The notes under the pieces were generated by a model. It was given only the letters and a program-made list of their open reading frames with translations. It was not told the origin of the DNA and made no database searches. Source: a bacterium (GTDB lineage Bacteria; Patescibacteriota; Minisyncoccia; UBA6257; JAGOQP01). From it: a stretch of DNA of 34,339 nucleotides. A program made the translations under genes and the position numbers. Below, piece after piece: positions 33,385-34,339 of this stretch; within the stretch, counting starts at the first letter, position 1; the number at the start of each line of letters is the position of its first letter. The DNA is taken from positions 1 through 34,339 of the forward strand of contig JAKAHY010000008.1 in assembly GCA_021814695.1 (NCBI GenBank), in the 5' to 3' direction.

Positions 33385-33426
33385 AAGTACGCTGGTATCG
33401 TAATCAAAAAATAGTTTTTGTGCAAC

Positions 33427-33453
33427 GCAAAAAGCCCTTTTGGGGCTTTTTGC
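33427..33453 (-). terminator. Terminator of the VirB2-like pilin gene
   Basis: GCAAAAAGCCC-CAAAA-GGGCTTTTTGC on the minus strand, after the stop at 33472. Confidence 0.75.
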
Positions 33454-33471
33454 AAAGGGTTCTAGATTTAA

Positions 33472-33849
33472 TTACTGAGTCAAACCCGACTGCAACGAAG
33501 TGCGGACCAAGGTTACAACTCCATACGCAAGAAGTGCCACGGCAATACCGACAACTGCATAAAGCAATTGTTTTTTGGCAGTCCCCGTCTTTACCGCGTC
33601 TCCTTTGCTGGTAATGAAATTAAATGCGGCCAGAAGAATAAAGAGCACTGCAACTATAAAGATGATGGTGTAAATCCATCTTACGATGGTGATAAGAACA
33701 TCAACCCATCCAGAAATAGATGTTGGGCCGACAGTATTTACGATCGGACCGGGAATATCTCCGGGGTTCACGGCAAAGGCGCTTGTGCCAATACCCAAAG
33801 CCAATACGGCAACCATCAATCCTATTGTAATAAGCGATTTTTTACTCAT
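33472..33849 (-). CDS. Small secreted two-TM protein, TrbC/VirB2-like pilin
   Basis: Signal peptide, then WVDVLITIVRWIYTIIFIVAVLFILLAAFNFITSKGDAVKTGTAKKQLLYAVVGIAVALLAYGVVTLV. Confidence 0.7.
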   Translation of the reverse strand: MSKKSLITIGLMVAVLALGIGTSAFAVNPGDIPGPIVNTVGPTSISGWVDVLITIVRWIYTIIFIVAVLFILLAAFNFITSKGDAVKTGTAKKQLLYAVVGIAVALLAYGVVTLVRTSLQSGLTQ

Positions 33850-33918
33850 AGTAATTCAATTTTTACGACCTTTCGTCTGTATTTTGATTATATAATAATT
33901 CTTAATAACTTAGAAGCC

Positions 33919-34302
33919 CTAAGCTCTCTGCTGAAGAAATCTCTGCAAAACAAGAGCCACTCCACTGGCAATCAAGGCTACTACGATAGCGATAACGGCA
34001 TATTTGAGCTGTGCTTTTGCCGTCTCAACTGCTTTGGGATTGCTTCCTCCCTGAACGAAGTTGTAAGCAGCTACGAGAATAAACAGAACGGCAACAATAT
34101 AAAAAATTGTGTACGCCCACTGCACAATACTGATGAGAAGACTGGCCGCACCGGTAACGCTTTGAATAGGCGATTGTGTATTGCCTGTATTGAACGGGGA
34201 AATAATATCACTCTGATTAGGATTGACCGTTATAGCATAAGCACCAGCCGCAAACATCGAAAACATTGAGAACATAATTGCGATTGCTAAAATTTTTTTC
34301 AT
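33919..34302 (-). CDS. Paralogous TrbC/VirB2-like pilin
   Basis: LLISIVQWAYTIFYIVAVLFILVAAYNFVQGGSNPKAVETAKAQLKYAVIAIVVALIASGVALVL; aligns with the 33472 protein over the two TM segments. Confidence 0.7.
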   Translation of the reverse strand: MKKILAIAIMFSMFSMFAAGAYAITVNPNQSDIISPFNTGNTQSPIQSVTGAASLLISIVQWAYTIFYIVAVLFILVAAYNFVQGGSNPKAVETAKAQLKYAVIAIVVALIASGVALVLQRFLQQRA

Positions 34303-34339
34303 ATTTTGAATATTTTATAAATTGGGATTTTTCTAAATT

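Overview
The window (34,339 bp) looks like a chromosomal segment from a Patescibacteria/CPR-like bacterium. That placement is an inference from gene content: an S-layer-type protein with a PG-binding domain, VirB2-like small pilins, a PaaX/Cas2-like regulator and a minimal operon style. The standard code fits, with TGA used as a stop. Housekeeping genes are copA, tatD, metG, glyS, recO, pnp, rpsO, a Xer-type recombinase and tRNA-Leu(UAG). Accessory genes include a putative S-layer protein, a 1691-aa secreted fusion (phospholipase C-like, thermonuclease and lamin-tail domains), an orphan ClpB-like AAA+ ATPase, a trypsin-like protease, an M16 peptidase, a 3D-domain protein and two paralogous VirB2-like pilins. 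An O-antigen-ligase-like gene is cut by the left edge; the ORF track missed it.

The most unusual signal is a family of four long perfect palindromes (40-42 bp). Three share an identical 38-bp core, TGTCCAGGTTATTTCACGATCGTGAAATAACCTGGACA. These three bracket two modules: the giant secreted nuclease operon and the PaaX/Cas2-like gene. A fourth copy carries mirrored substitutions in both arms and starts 6 bp after the stop codon of a tyrosine recombinase.

Other notable signals are: (i) a promoter-to-terminator small RNA with mutually exclusive pairings (about 4465-4597, minus strand); (ii) a 16-bp att-like duplication of the tRNA-Leu 3' end near the recombinase; (iii) an 11-bp exact repeat occurring five times, in different frames, inside a wHTH gene; (iv) a terminator/alternative-pairing leader before the 3D-domain gene; and (v) an apparently leaderless rpsO promoter. 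All functional claims are by eye, with no database searches.
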